Of a stretch of DNA of 11,964 bases, positions 1 to 8,327 are shown piece after piece. The notes beneath the pieces are model-generated. The model saw nothing but the letters and a program-made list of their open reading frames with translations. It was not told the DNA's origin and did no database searches. The stretch comes from Oehlia diaphana (taxonomy: Eukaryota; Glomeromycota; Glomeromycetes; Glomerales; Glomeraceae): the NCBI GenBank assembly GCA_003833135.1, contig QZLH01000760.1:31994-43957 (forward strand), in the 5' to 3' direction. The number at the start of each line of letters is the position of its first letter. Position 1 is the stretch's first letter. The translations under genes and the position numbers were made by a program.

Positions 1-757
1 ATAAAGAGTTATGATAAGAGTTGAATGATTGGTCAGAATCATTATATGAAGAATCATAGTAAGCGTTGAATAACAAGTCGGAATTATGATAATTATGATT
101 TATAAAGAATTATAAGGAAAGGTTGTAATATCTTCCATTGTAAAGTTTTGCATTAAAGTTTATGTAAGTAATATACCGGAAGCAACGAGTGGTATTAATT
201 TTATCTCGCAACAATTTTTTAGAAACGCGAAACAAGCGAATTTTTTTAACGAAAACAGAAAGAGTGAGAATTTTTAAAACGGGTGGCTTTGATTACATCA
301 TTCATAAATAATAATGGGAACGATCAAATGTAAACAATTATATCATCGTGTAAAATTAATGTAATCAGGTGATATCGCCTGAATTAAATTTATTCGTATT
401 ATTCATATCAAAATTATTAATAAAATTATAGGTGATTTCACCTAGGTTAAATCACCCATATCAAATTTATTAAATTATAATAAAATAATAGGTGATATCA
501 CCTGAGTTATATCACCCCCGGTTAAAACTAGTTATAATCATTATTGTGATCATGTAATTTGAATAAACTTTTATTAGACTTTATAATTTTTTCCCATGAT
601 TGGTTTCTTTTCCCTTTTGTTTTGAATATTTTTTTTTAATAACTCTTTTTATCTTTAAAAACGTTAAATTAAATTTTTTTATTATTTTATAAGTATTAGC
701 GTCTCTAATATTTCTGATAAATTTTTAGTCTAATGTTTAATTATTTTTATATGAAAA
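1..757. other. AT-rich non-coding stretch
   Basis: I see no reading frame with protein-like composition here on either strand. Positions 180-290 carry several CpG sites (for example around 198, 209 and 224-237), which is unusual for the otherwise CpG-poor left part. From 540 on the sequence becomes T-rich and leads up to the probable start of the MULE relic at 758, so this may hold that element's old 5' flank or promoter. No TATA box or terminal inverted repeat could be assigned with confidence. A palindrome series at 357-517 is listed separately. Confidence 0.5.
357..517. repeat. Three spaced AGGTGATATCACCT-type palindromes
   Basis: A 14-base dyad occurs three times about 60 bases apart: AGGTGATATCGCCT at 367-380 (one changed pair), AGGTGATTTCACCT at 430-443 (two central bases unpaired) and AGGTGATATCACCT at 490-503 (perfect). 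The second and third are each followed by a further half-site, GGTTAAATCACCC and AGTTATATCACCC, and are separated by similar AT-rich filler. This looks like a degenerate tandem unit of about 60 bp with a symmetric core. It could be subterminal transposase-binding repeats, a MITE remnant or a factor-binding array; nothing here decides between these. Confidence 0.6.
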
Positions 758-2012
758 ATGTATGTTTTTGATAATGAAAATAAAACCAATATTGAATACA
801 ATAATAATCTTAATAACCAGAATGAGTCTTCTAAAGGGTCATCTGTCCAACAAACTCCCTCCTCGTGTTGAAATTTCTAAGGGATGATCACTTGAAAAAT
901 TGATTATACCTGATAGTGCTTTTGACTAGGCTTCCAAATTAAGCATTGAAATGCAATTTGAAAATTGGAACCATGATAATTTAGTATTATTGGCTTATAG
1001 ACAACAGATTGGCTTCGTATGGAGGATTCAAGATAAATACTTAGATAAAAATGGAGGTGTATATAAGTATGTATTTGAATGTAGACACACAGGAATATTC
1101 AAATCAAAAAAAACTGCAACAGATCCTTCAAAACAACTCAATAGGGAGTCGATCAAAACTGGTTGTACTTGTTTTGTAAATATGTGCTGGCCACTTAAGT
1201 CACAATGTCCTTCTATTACTAAGATGAATCTCACACATGATGGACATTCACTTAATCCAGAAATGATCTGATTCACTAATGTTTATTGACAAATTTCTCA
1301 AGATGTAATGAATAAAATTGATCAACACATGTTAAGGCAACTTCTTCAAGGTAAATTTAAGGATCACCTTTTTCTTGATAGAGATTTAGCCAATGCTATT
1401 CAACAATTCTGAAGGAATCATACAAATTCTGAACAGGATCCTGAGAACGATGCTTCTAATCTTCTTAAAGAGTTACAAAAAATGAAGGAAGATGGTTTAG
1501 AACTTATCATTGTGTCAAGAATTGTTTTTTACATCTATTCTGGATGAACCCTCATCAACAAACTCTATATTTATGACATCATGATGTTATTTTGACAGAT
1601 AATACAGCACGAACCAATAAATATTGTATCATTTATCATTGTGTTTGTTTGTAGGTGTTGTAATAGCTCAGGCATTAATGTCTGATGAAACTACTTCTAA
1701 ATAATTTTTTAGCAGCAACAAATAATCTAGTACCAAGAACAATTTTTTCCTATTTTGATACTGAATTGGGACCAGCTATAGAATCTGTTTTTTCATATAG
1801 CTTTGAATATTAAAAAAAATCTAATGCGCTTACTTGGTTCCCAATTCACTGCATTTAAAAATGATTTTTTTATTTGCCACAATACATTATTTGAAGAAAT
1901 TTTTGAAACATGATTTATTTCTTTATGTACAAACTTCCCAGAAGCCACACCATATTTGAAAAATGTTTTATATTCGATTAAGAAACTTTGGGCTAAATGT
2001 TTTACTTTTAAG

Positions 2013-2231
2013 GTAAATATTTATCATAAGATTGAGTTGGTTAAAATTAGAATTAGGGTTAGGGTTAGGATTAGGATTAGGATTAGGATTAGGATGGGTT
2101 AGAGTTAGGATTAGGATTAGGATGGGTTAGGATTAGGATTAGGATTAGGATTAGAATGGGTTGTGGTTAGGGTTAGTTAAGTTAGGTTGAAAAATAGTAT
2201 TAATTGAATTTTTTACAATATTTATACTTAG
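2013..2231 (+). other. Intron in the MULE pseudogene
   Basis: The donor GTAAAT at 2013 and acceptor ACTTAG ending at 2231 bound a 219-base segment. Removing it joins WAKCFTFK to KFNAGMSSTQRVE in phase 0, restoring the expected order of MULE motifs. Most of its length is a telomere-like repeat. At 219 bases it is longer than the 81-base intron proposed in the Tnp2 relic, probably because the repeat has expanded inside it. Confidence 0.6.
2047..2189 (+). repeat. Interstitial telomere-like tract (TTAGGG/TTAGGA)
   Basis: A run of six-base units reads as two TTAGGG followed by TTAGGA blocks. I count 12 TTAGGA and 3 exact TTAGGG. The spacer TGGG appears three times after blocks of TTAGGA (five, three and four copies, the last block ending in TTAGAA), so there is a higher-order pattern. 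TTAGGG is the usual telomere repeat of many fungi, with the G-rich strand here matching the sense strand of the MULE relic. It lies inside coding-type sequence on both sides, so it is interstitial and not a chromosome end. Confidence 0.9.
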
Positions 2232-3686
2232 AAGTTTAATGCTGGAATGTCTTCTACTCAACGTGTAGAATTTATCAATGCTATCATTCATAAATTTATG
2301 AATTCACATTCAACTTTATTAGCTTCAGAACTTCAAAAAGCTAAATATCAATATTTTTTGGCCAATTTACCTTTTAGTATTGCTTCTTCTTCAGCAATTC
2401 GTATCTTTTCAAAATTAGTTGAGAATTTAAGAAGTATTTTAACTGATGAAGTTTTTTCTATCCAAAAGGCTTAAATTAATGTTTGTTTTGAATATTATTC
2501 ATGTAATAATATAAGGTTATATTTTTTTTTCTTTAGTAAAATATTTTTAATATCCGTTTGGTGTTAATATTGAACTACTTTTTTAACTAAAGGTTAATGA
2601 TTCTGATATTTCTGTTTGTCTTGAAGATTGCACAGATAAATGTCAAATTGTGCTTAAATCTCTAATTAGTGGTGTAAGTTTTACTAATGTTATAGAAATT
2701 TGGGAAGTTAAACACATGGCAGTTAATACAACATCAGTAAATTACGTGGCATTATTTCAAGATATTTGCATATTTGTACATATTTACTTTTAACTAGTGA
2801 AGGTTTGATTTGTCGCCACTTTTTTCAAGTGATGTTATAAACACAAAAAGCACAATTTGTTAAAGAATCGGTGGTATAAAAAAGGTGTTAATCTACAGAA
2901 AATTAATGCTTTAGATAATTCTGCTAACTTTATGATTGGTGCTGGAAATGAAAGTTCAGTAACTTTTATGTGTGAAATTCATATTAATGAAGAAGATCAC
3001 TTAGGCAATAATTCTGAAGTTGAACATTTTATCAAGAAATGTCAGATTTATGGAGAATGTGCAGCATTAGGACGAAAGTTGGCATCCTTAGCATCTGAAT
3101 TCAACTTAACATATATTGCAGCTACGTTACAAGGTTTAATTCAAGAAGTGGAATTATCTAATACTAATCCTGTTAATAAACAAGATCAAGATATGATTCG
3201 TAATCCATTGCAAGTTAATGCAAAAGGAAGGCCTGCTAAAAGATTGAAATCTTCTGGGGAAAATGTATTGAATAATTCTACAGGCAATAGATATATTAAT
3301 CGTTCTGGTGATGGATATACATGCCACAATTGTCTTAAAGATGCGCATAATTTATAAAGCTGTAGTGCGCCATGTAAAATTTGTAAGGAATCTGAACATA
3401 ATTATTTACATTGTCCAAACAAGAAGAATGTATAATTAACTTGTATATTATTACTGCAAAAATTCTTTATTAGCTAGTTACATTGTTTATTAATCATGTA
3501 CAAATTTCTTGTAAATTAATATTAATTAATTAATTATTTGCGATATTTTAATAAAAATATATGTGAACACATGATTTACATGCTGCGCCAAACAAGAAGC
3601 GTATTTTAAGAAATCATCGGGGATGGTGGATAAAATTACTCTTAAATATAACAATAATGGTATTAAAATATCTAATATTAAATTTA

Positions 3687-5037
3687 TTACCGTAATGACC
3701 ATGGTATATTTAATTGATTAAAGTTTTTTCCAATAGTCTGCATAATATGAAACCAACACAGTATACTTTCACGTAAAATATTAGTTATAGCAATTTTTGA
3801 TGGCCTGTGCTTATCAATTATAACTAAAGAATTCTAAGTAAAAGAATTGCATTCTCTTATTCTTTCAAATCTTTTTCCATTTGATAAATCCATATGGCTC
3901 CATTTATGTTCACAACCATCTTGATTACATGGAATATTTATTTTTATTGCAGATATGGATAATTTTATCATCCATTGGTTTTCCCTATTGCTTAATCGTA
4001 TATAAAAAAAAAATAATATAAATTAAAGATCTAATAATAATTAATTATTTAATAAATATATTTACCAAAAGCAAGTGGTGTTCCAGAACCAGAATTGTTT
4101 TCAATAACAAAAACTAATATTGGAGCTCTATCATTGTTTAAATCATGGTTAAAATCCATTCCAATACATGTTTGGCCAAATTCTTTACCATTCTGTAACC
4201 AAAATTCATTAGATAATGTAAGTTGATAATAATGCTTCTCTTCTTCTAAATGTGACAAATCAGGTTGTTGGTAAAATAAAACATATTCCTTTGGTTTTAA
4301 GATTTCTATGACTAAATAATGCAAAATAGTCCAAGGACCAGCATTTTCTTTTAATCTTTGATCATTACGCATCAAATATACTCTAAGTTTTTTATCACTG
4401 CAAATTTGCCGTTGATTTTTTAATGCTTCTTTAAGTTCACTTTCTTCTGCTCCATTAAAAGGTGCCAACAGCTTTGATTTAACAGAATTAGCTGAATGAT
4501 GATCTGATCTATAGCTAATTATAATATTATTTCTAACTTGTTATGATCTAGAGATATTTGAATTATGTGCTGTAATGAATTTGTAAGGGTTTTTCTTTGT
4601 TTAGCCACGAAAGTTTTGATTCAGAAATAACATGAACTTTACATAAATGCAAGAGAATAGTTTTCACATGTTTCTTTACCTTCACCAATTCTCCCCACAT
4701 TTATGTTAACAGCTATTCCCTTCTCCTGAACAAAACATAATCCAAGACCAACATGATTTATCCTTTATTTCTCCTGCTTCAATTTGTTTTACATATTTCT
4801 CACCTTTGGATGTTAATTAATTATATCATCAATTCTATTTGTTGATTTGACATGACCTTTTTTGGTACTCCATTCAATGAAATCAACAGCACCTTCTACA
4901 TGATTTAAACTAATAAAACCCTCATTAATTAATTCTGGAGTTCTTCTCCGAGTTTGACATTTTAAACAAATATTTTTGAGTAAATTTACAGTATCATCAT
5001 CATTATACTGGATTAAATGATCAAAATTTCCTTCCAT
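3687..5037 (-). pseudogene. Second DDE/MULE-type transposase relic
   Basis: This runs leftwards from ATG 5037. The first exon-like block (5037-4813) reads MEGNFDHLIQYNDDDTVNLL with a CLKC pair and ELINEGFISLNHVEGAVDFI, then a stop; the frame continues as HPKGEKYVKQIEAGEIKDKS with CxxxH-like remnants to about 4530. The block 4495-4066 holds LRVYLMRNDQR, a Tyr-rich stretch and the core CIGMDFNHDLNNDRAPILV followed by ENNSGSGTPLAFG, whose Asp is a likely catalytic residue. An intron-like break (about 4065-3997; donor GTAAAT clear, acceptor damaged) leads to NRENQWMIKLSISAIK, IPCNQDGCEHKW, a TAG at 3836, then VIIDKHRPSKIAI and CWFHIMQTIGKNF. The C-x-x-H element is typical of MULE-like enzymes. 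The rest of the C-terminus, including the expected Glu region, is missing beyond the stop at 3687. It differs from the relic at 758-3435. The family is recognised by pattern; the exact subfamily is unsure. Confidence 0.62.
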
Positions 5038-5460
5038 AATGATATATAATATTTTATTTTAAAGCTATGAAAGTTTGACAAAAGTTTATTAAATGCAATA
5101 ACACTTTTAGAAAAGAATAGACGTTTGTTCAAATATTTAAGTTTTAATTAAAATCTAAGGAGATAAAATGTTGTTTGATAAGTGACACGTTTTCATATCA
5201 CACATGTCACATGAATTTTCATCACATTTTTGGTCAAGAAAGTGTATCACAGGTACATGAATATAGCACCTGGTGGTAGAAGAACGATACATTTGCATCA
5301 GAGAGTGAGGTTTTGTACCAATGTATACAGAATTTATAGTCTTCAGCACTTATCAAATGTAGTACCTTTAGTGTCATAGATACTATTTTTCTTCAATTTG
5401 TAAAGTCATTAGATTACTTCTCTCAGAACAAAGATATGAAATTTCCACACCCTTGCCTTC
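5038..5460. other. AT-rich spacer with little recognisable content
   Basis: This lies between the divergent MULE-type relic and the acidic coding fragment starting near 5461. The only open stretch is a 64-codon frame on the - strand (5349-5155), listed separately. No RNA gene, terminator or clear promoter is visible. Confidence 0.4.
5155..5349 (-). pseudogene. Cys/His-rich open fragment, unrecognised
   Basis: A 64-codon frame opening at a GTG (reading VLKTINSVYIG...), with TTRCYIHVPVIHF and then a Cys-rich stretch KCDENSCDMCDMKTCHL in its second half. The spacing of the Cys pairs (CxxxxxCxxCxxxxCH) could suit a small zinc-binding module. There is no proper start codon, no neighbour in the same frame and no family I can name. 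It may be an exon scrap of a repeated gene or a chance frame; the opposite strand also gives a partly open reading. Confidence 0.25.
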
Positions 5461-5815
5461 TATAGACTTTTGGAAGAATATAATGATGAAATAAATAGTA
5501 ATTATGAGTTTGAATGTGAAATGTTAAATGAAACACTTGATAATACTAGTGATATACATTTTGAAAACCCTGAGAAAAAAAAAAATGATTATGAAACATT
5601 TGAACATGAAGAAGTTATAGACACACTGAACTTATACCATGTGTAGTTATTGATTTTATTAAGGGTGAAGTTCAATGATGTGGGGAAATCAACGAAACTA
5701 AGATAATTACAAAATTTGTTTGAAACATGGCAAGTCAACAGAGATGCAATCAATGAAGTTGATGGAGTTTTAATAAGATTAGGAGTATGTAATACTCATT
5801 TCCAATTTGTAGTGG
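5461..5815 (+). pseudogene. Acidic protein fragment of an unnamed repeated family
   Basis: Coding-like sequence in pieces. Frame one (5461-5643) reads YRLLEEYNDEINSNYEFECE and continues acidic (CEMLNETLDNTSDIHFENPE) to a TAG at 5644. A shifted frame continues VVIDFIKGEVQ, a TGA, then CGEINETKIITKF. A third frame (from about 5716) gives ETWQVNRDAINEVDGVLIR and LGVCNTHFQF. The three pieces read as one protein broken by two frameshifts. I have a sense that LGVCNTHF-type sequences recur in Rhizophagus proteins of unknown function, but I cannot name the family or a function. The similarity stops where the palindrome cluster begins near 5820, suggesting an insertion boundary. Confidence 0.4.
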
Positions 5816-5839
5816 TCCAATCCATAGATGCATTATCTG

Positions 5840-5929
5840 GATATCCGTACGGATATCTGGATATCTGGATGGCAGTTTTATATGATGGATAAAAAATTGT
5901 GGATGTGCAGATATCTATAGATATCTGCA
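5840..5929. repeat. Palindrome cluster built on GATATC
   Basis: Two perfect palindromes lie within 90 bases: an 18-base one at 5840-5857 (GATATCCGTACGGATATC) and a 24-base one at 5906-5929 centred on ATCTATAGAT with TGCAG/CTGCA ends. Between them GGATATCTGGATATCTGGAT repeats the same core. The cluster sits between a broken coding fragment and the BED-like stub, so it may mark the end of a mobile element or its regulatory region. Confidence 0.6.
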
Positions 5930-5989
5930 ATCATTTTTTTAAATAACCATAAAATGCGTTACGTGTTGTCTATTTATTTTTGCATGACT

Positions 5990-6112
5990 ATGACTAGAAA
6001 AAAAAGGTCTAGTGATAGGTTTGAAGAAATTCCGCAGTTAGAAGATCTTAAAGTTGAAGAAGCTTTGAGCTCTGAAGCTAGTGGATCAAAGAGCTTACCA
6101 TTAAAGCGGTAA
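5990..6112 (+). pseudogene. N-terminal stub resembling a BED-finger/hAT protein
   Basis: A 40-codon frame from ATG 5990 to TAA 6110-6112. It starts MTRKKRSSDRFEEIPQLEDL, a basic head followed by an acidic stretch, then a Ser-rich linker ending SKSLPLKR. This layout resembles the leader that precedes the BED zinc finger in hAT-type proteins of arbuscular mycorrhizal fungi, but the finger and the transposase body are absent. The reading dissolves into A-rich sequence after 6115. Either the element was truncated here or the frame is a short remnant; a real 40-residue protein is less likely. The family call is from memory of the leader and is tentative. Confidence 0.35.
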
Positions 6113-6264
6113 AAACCAGTAATATAATAATTAAAAAAAAAATGACATAAAAACAAACTTAAAATTATACATTAAAAAAAAAATAGTTAATATTAAGAAA
6201 AGTTTATAAGAATTTTTCTAAAATGTTAAAAATGTTAATATTAAATCTTTATTTAAAGAACTGG

Positions 6265-6401
6265 ACTGGACCAGACCAGTTATTTTGGTCTGGTCCAGTT
6301 TGGTCCCAGATTATCTTTTCAATATAACCCGGATCAGACTGAAATAAAATAATTTTTTGGTCTGGTCCCGGATTATCCTTTAATCCAAACCAATTCGGAC
6401 C
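6265..6401. repeat. GGTCTGGTCC fold-back repeat
   Basis: Inverted arms of 14 bases (6265-6278 and 6286-6299, ACTGGACCAGACCA and its complement) enclose a 7-base loop. GGTCTGGTCC occurs directly at 6287-6296 and 6359-6368 and inverted at 6268-6277. A longer unit, TTTGGTCCCAGATTATCTTT at 6299, recurs with changes as TCTGGTCCCGGATTATCCTT at 6361. Clustered short motifs in both orientations resemble the subterminal transposase-binding repeats of hAT-like or MITE elements. The LINE ORF1 relic starts within about 20 bases of its right edge. Confidence 0.6.
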
Positions 6402-6420
6402 ATTTAGAGCTTTATTCCAG

Positions 6421-7009
6421 GTCATGGTTTACAACATTCTGGAAGATGTTACCACATACACCTTGTGGAATAACCGTAAACTGACCACTTACTTACAAAA
6501 ACTTGGGCCAAGTCATTTAAGATAGTACAAACAGGTAAGACAAGAAAAAGCTTGCTGGCTATTTTGATTACCATCAAGTTTTAGGCTCAAAAGGGATCAG
6601 GTTGTCATGGTGTCAACACTCAACACCTAACCTAAAGAAAGTGCTTTTGACTAAAGACCATTCTGGAGGAAAAAAGGCCAATTCCAGTAATGCGAAGTCA
6701 AAGAAGAAGGATCAATAATCCTCATCCAAAGCTCCTAATAAAAGTAACAAGTTGAAGAAACCCCCTGAGCCAGAAAATGAAAGCATCTGGTGTTTCAGAC
6801 AATTTGAAAAAGAGGCAAAGGGTGGTAATAATTCGAATAAGGAGCAGAATCAGTTATGTGTTCTTACCACAATTTCTTGGAAAGGGGACTTGTTAGTGCA
6901 TTTTTTTTTTACCCAGTGTATTTGCCTTGCTATAAGTGGGCGAGCTTGTAGTACAGGTCTTTTTTTCAAGAAGTTAGGGTCAGTTGCCAGTTTTTCTGGT
7001 CATCAATAG
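6421..7009 (+). pseudogene. Degraded LINE-like ORF1 fragment
   Basis: A coding relic in two main frames. Block one (about 6421-6522) reads VMVYNILEDVTTYTLWNNRK and LTTYLQKLG. Around 6505-6540 another frame gives TWAKSFKIVQTGKTRK. Block two (6539-7009) reads KKKLAGYFDYHQVLGSKGIR, LSWCQHSTPNLKKV, then a Lys/Ser/Asn-rich basic linker (KKANSSNAKSKKKDQ, a TAA at 6716, SSSKAPNKSNKLKKPPEPEN) and ends at TAG 7007-7009. The VMVYNI start matches the VYDIPYTW segment at the end of the intact ORF1 at 11221-11964, so the two are probably older and younger copies of one LINE family. That would be the nucleic-acid-binding ORF1, not the endonuclease/reverse transcriptase. An ORF2 was not found here, so this copy is internally deleted or truncated. 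The final residues from about 6900 may be 3' tail read as protein. Confidence 0.5.
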
Positions 7010-7449
7010 TGGGCATTATCTAGAGTAACTTCTTTTTTTATATTGATTGATGCTCTGTATATATTTTTCCTGCCTGCTTCACATAAAATAAATTTATTAT
7101 TATTTTTTTTTATGCATAATAAATTATAAATAAATGCAAATAAAATTAAAATCATTAAAAATGCCCAAGTTAATTAAACATAAAATCATAATCAAATTAC
7201 ATAAAATATTGCTATATACCATTGTTTTACAGGTGCAAGTTATTATCATCACTATTTCCATTATGATCACAATTCCAAATTGATTTCTTTGAAAAAGATT
7301 GTTGTTGATGATAATTTCAATATGTGTAAAATTAACTTAAATATCCAGATTAGTTAAAACATTGTTGTTATTAGGGATTGAAATTGATTAATCAAAAATT
7401 GACAAAACATAGTAAAATCGATTCTTGAGAATCGATTCTCAGCAATTTT
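7010..7449. other. LINE tail and AT-rich spacer without a gene
   Basis: From 7010 to about 7115 the sequence runs into a T-rich tract (TTATTATTATTTTTTTTT near 7096-7112), which could be the 3' end of the LINE-like relic. After that it is AT-rich. On the - strand around 7230-7300 a short frame reads KKSIWNCDHNGNSDDNNLHL and stops; it may be the tail of the SWIM fragment just upstream (7450-7728) but is too short to claim. Nothing else is supported. Confidence 0.35.
7417..7436. repeat. ATCGATTCT inverted repeat
   Basis: ATCGATTCT at 7417-7425 and AGAATCGAT at 7428-7436 form perfect 9-base arms around a 2-base centre, followed by another partial copy (GATTCTC). It stands in AT-rich spacer just left of the SWIM fragment and could be the end of a short non-autonomous element. 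Confidence 0.5.
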
Positions 7450-7728
7450 TTACATATAAGTTAATCTAACTCCAAAGTAAGTTTTCATGCTGGCCAAGTG
7501 TTGATTATTTTTGCTTTTATAATAGTTTCAAAGATGAGTTCTATCAGCAAAAAGGACCACTATATTTTCTTTACATGAAATTTCACCAATTCTTCAAATT
7601 CTCCATATTTCAATAATTGAACATTGAGTATCTGTTAAAAGTAATTTTAAAGTTACTTGTGATTCATCTAAATTTTCTTCTATATTCAACCTTATACCAA
7701 TTCGGCCAAAATCAAAATTATTTGACAT
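7450..7728 (-). pseudogene. SWIM-region scrap of another MULE-type transposase
   Basis: One frame of 92 codons from ATG 7728 to TAA 7450, broken by two internal TGA codons. It reads MSNNFDFGRIGIRLNIEENL, DESQVTLKLLLTDTQCSIIE, IWRI, stop, RIGEISCKENIVVLFADRTH, L, stop, NYYKSKNNQHLASM. The order LKLLL...IIEIWRI...VVLFADRTHL parallels the part just before the SWIM zinc finger in the first MULE relic (LKSLISG...VIEIWEVKHM...YVALFQD). The Cys/His residues of the finger are lost or were never included. There is no core or N-terminus nearby, so this is an isolated fragment. The match is by pattern only. Confidence 0.42.
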
Positions 7729-7756
7729 AAATTAGTAATGATCTACTATTTGATCT

Positions 7757-7788
7757 ATATTCAACTTAGTCAAATAATGGTTGAATAT
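7757..7788. repeat. ATATTCAAC inverted repeat
   Basis: ATATTCAAC at 7757-7765 and GTTGAATAT at 7780-7788 are perfect 9-base arms with a 14-base loop. Related TTGAATATT and ATATTCGATTAT motifs follow at 7791-7820. It lies in the AT-rich gap between the SWIM fragment and the end of the Tnp2-like gene and probably belongs to a small element. Confidence 0.4.
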
Positions 7789-7918
7789 CATATTCGATTA
7801 TGCTGAATAATTGAATATTTATTACATTAATAATATAATATATATGATCAAATACAATTTATTTTTATTAATAATTTGACATTTTATTTAGTAAATTATT
7901 AATAAAAAAATTAATTTA

Positions 7919-8310
7919 TTAGCGAAGATAAAATTTTTTATTTACAGGAATAATAGCTAAATATTCTTTAGAGTTAATTTTATTTGATATTTGATATTTT
8001 ACTGGTACAAAATTATCTCTGCTAATCAGATAGAAACTATTTGACATTGCAAGTTTTGTCATCATCATTGATACTAATTATACCATCTAACGAATGCAAA
8101 TGTATGATTTAAATTCTTGGTTCAAAAAAGTGTTAACACTTCCATCCTGATTGATGAATTTAGCCAAAATAAAGGATCTGAATATTTCTGCACCGATTTG
8201 ATATCTTTCATATTGGTTTACTTTATTGAGAACTACTACCGAATTTGATGTATTTTTGGTTAATAATTTTTTAAATGTTGAATCTACATACGTATCTATA
8301 TTCCGTTAGA
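7919..8310 (-). pseudogene. C-terminal block of the split Tnp2-like transposase
   Basis: Reading leftwards from about 8300: VDSTFKKLLTKNTSNSVVVL, NKVNQYERYQIGAEIF, SFILAKFINQDGSVNTFLNQ, EFKSYICIHSLDGIISIN, DDDKTCNVK, stop; then in another frame RDNFVPVKYQISNKINSKEY, LAIIPVNKKFYLR and TAA at 7921-7919. The order (N-Q-Y-x-R-x-x-I-G-A-E-I-F, then ILAKF...DG, then FVPVKYQISN near the end) is what I expect at the C-terminus of Tnp2-like transposases of arbuscular mycorrhizal fungi. The core of the same type lies at 9889-11129 on the same strand, so the two blocks are best read as one gene separated by the recombinase insertion. At least two frameshifts and a TAG after CNVK kill it. Confidence 0.6.
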
Positions 8311-8327
8311 GTAATATTTATTTATAA

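Larger units (their letters stand above)
758..3435 (+). pseudogene. Decayed Mutator-like (MULE) transposase, FAR1/SWIM type
   Basis: A broken DDE transposase of the Mutator superfamily. The reading starts near ATG 758 with an Asn/Ser-rich leader (YNNNLNNQNESS), then shifts frame. A FAR1-like N-terminal region follows at 951-1270 (FVWRIQDKYLDKNGG...ECRHTG...GCTCFVN...HDGHSLNPE). The catalytic core shows DVILTDNTARTNKY at 1583-1624 (first Asp), VVIAQALMSDETTS near 1658-1700, and VPRTIFSYFDTELGPAIESVF near 1731-1793 (second acidic site). An intron interrupts it at 2013-2231, after which it reads KFNAGMSSTQRVEFINAIIH. From 2593 come NVIEIWEVKHM and a SWIM finger (C...GLICRHFFQVM), then RWYKKG, and a tail with two zinc knuckles (CHNCLKDAHNL and CKICKESEHNYLHC) ending at TAA 3433-3435. 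In-frame stops lie at 885, 927, 1269, 1287, 1410, 1574, 1911 and 2472, plus several frameshifts. It cannot make a full transposase. The family call is from motif order; no terminal inverted repeats were found. Confidence 0.8.

Noticed and set aside
357..517. CRISPR-like array
   Set aside because: Only three degenerate palindromes with similar AT-rich spacers, in a eukaryotic context; no conserved repeats or unique spacers.
1028..1276. 82-codon open frame on the - strand
   Set aside because: Antisense to the FAR1-like domain of the MULE relic, whose + strand reading has clear family motifs.
2047..2189. Chromosome end (true telomere)
   Set aside because: The tract is short, mixed TTAGGG/TTAGGA, and flanked on both sides by coding sequence of the same pseudogene.
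3154..3348. 64-codon open frame on the - strand
   Set aside because: Antisense to the zinc-knuckle tail region of the MULE relic; Ile/Arg-rich with no domain features.
5974..6156. 60-codon open frame on the - strand
   Set aside because: Covers the BED-like stub on the opposite strand; the + strand reading has better composition and an ATG.
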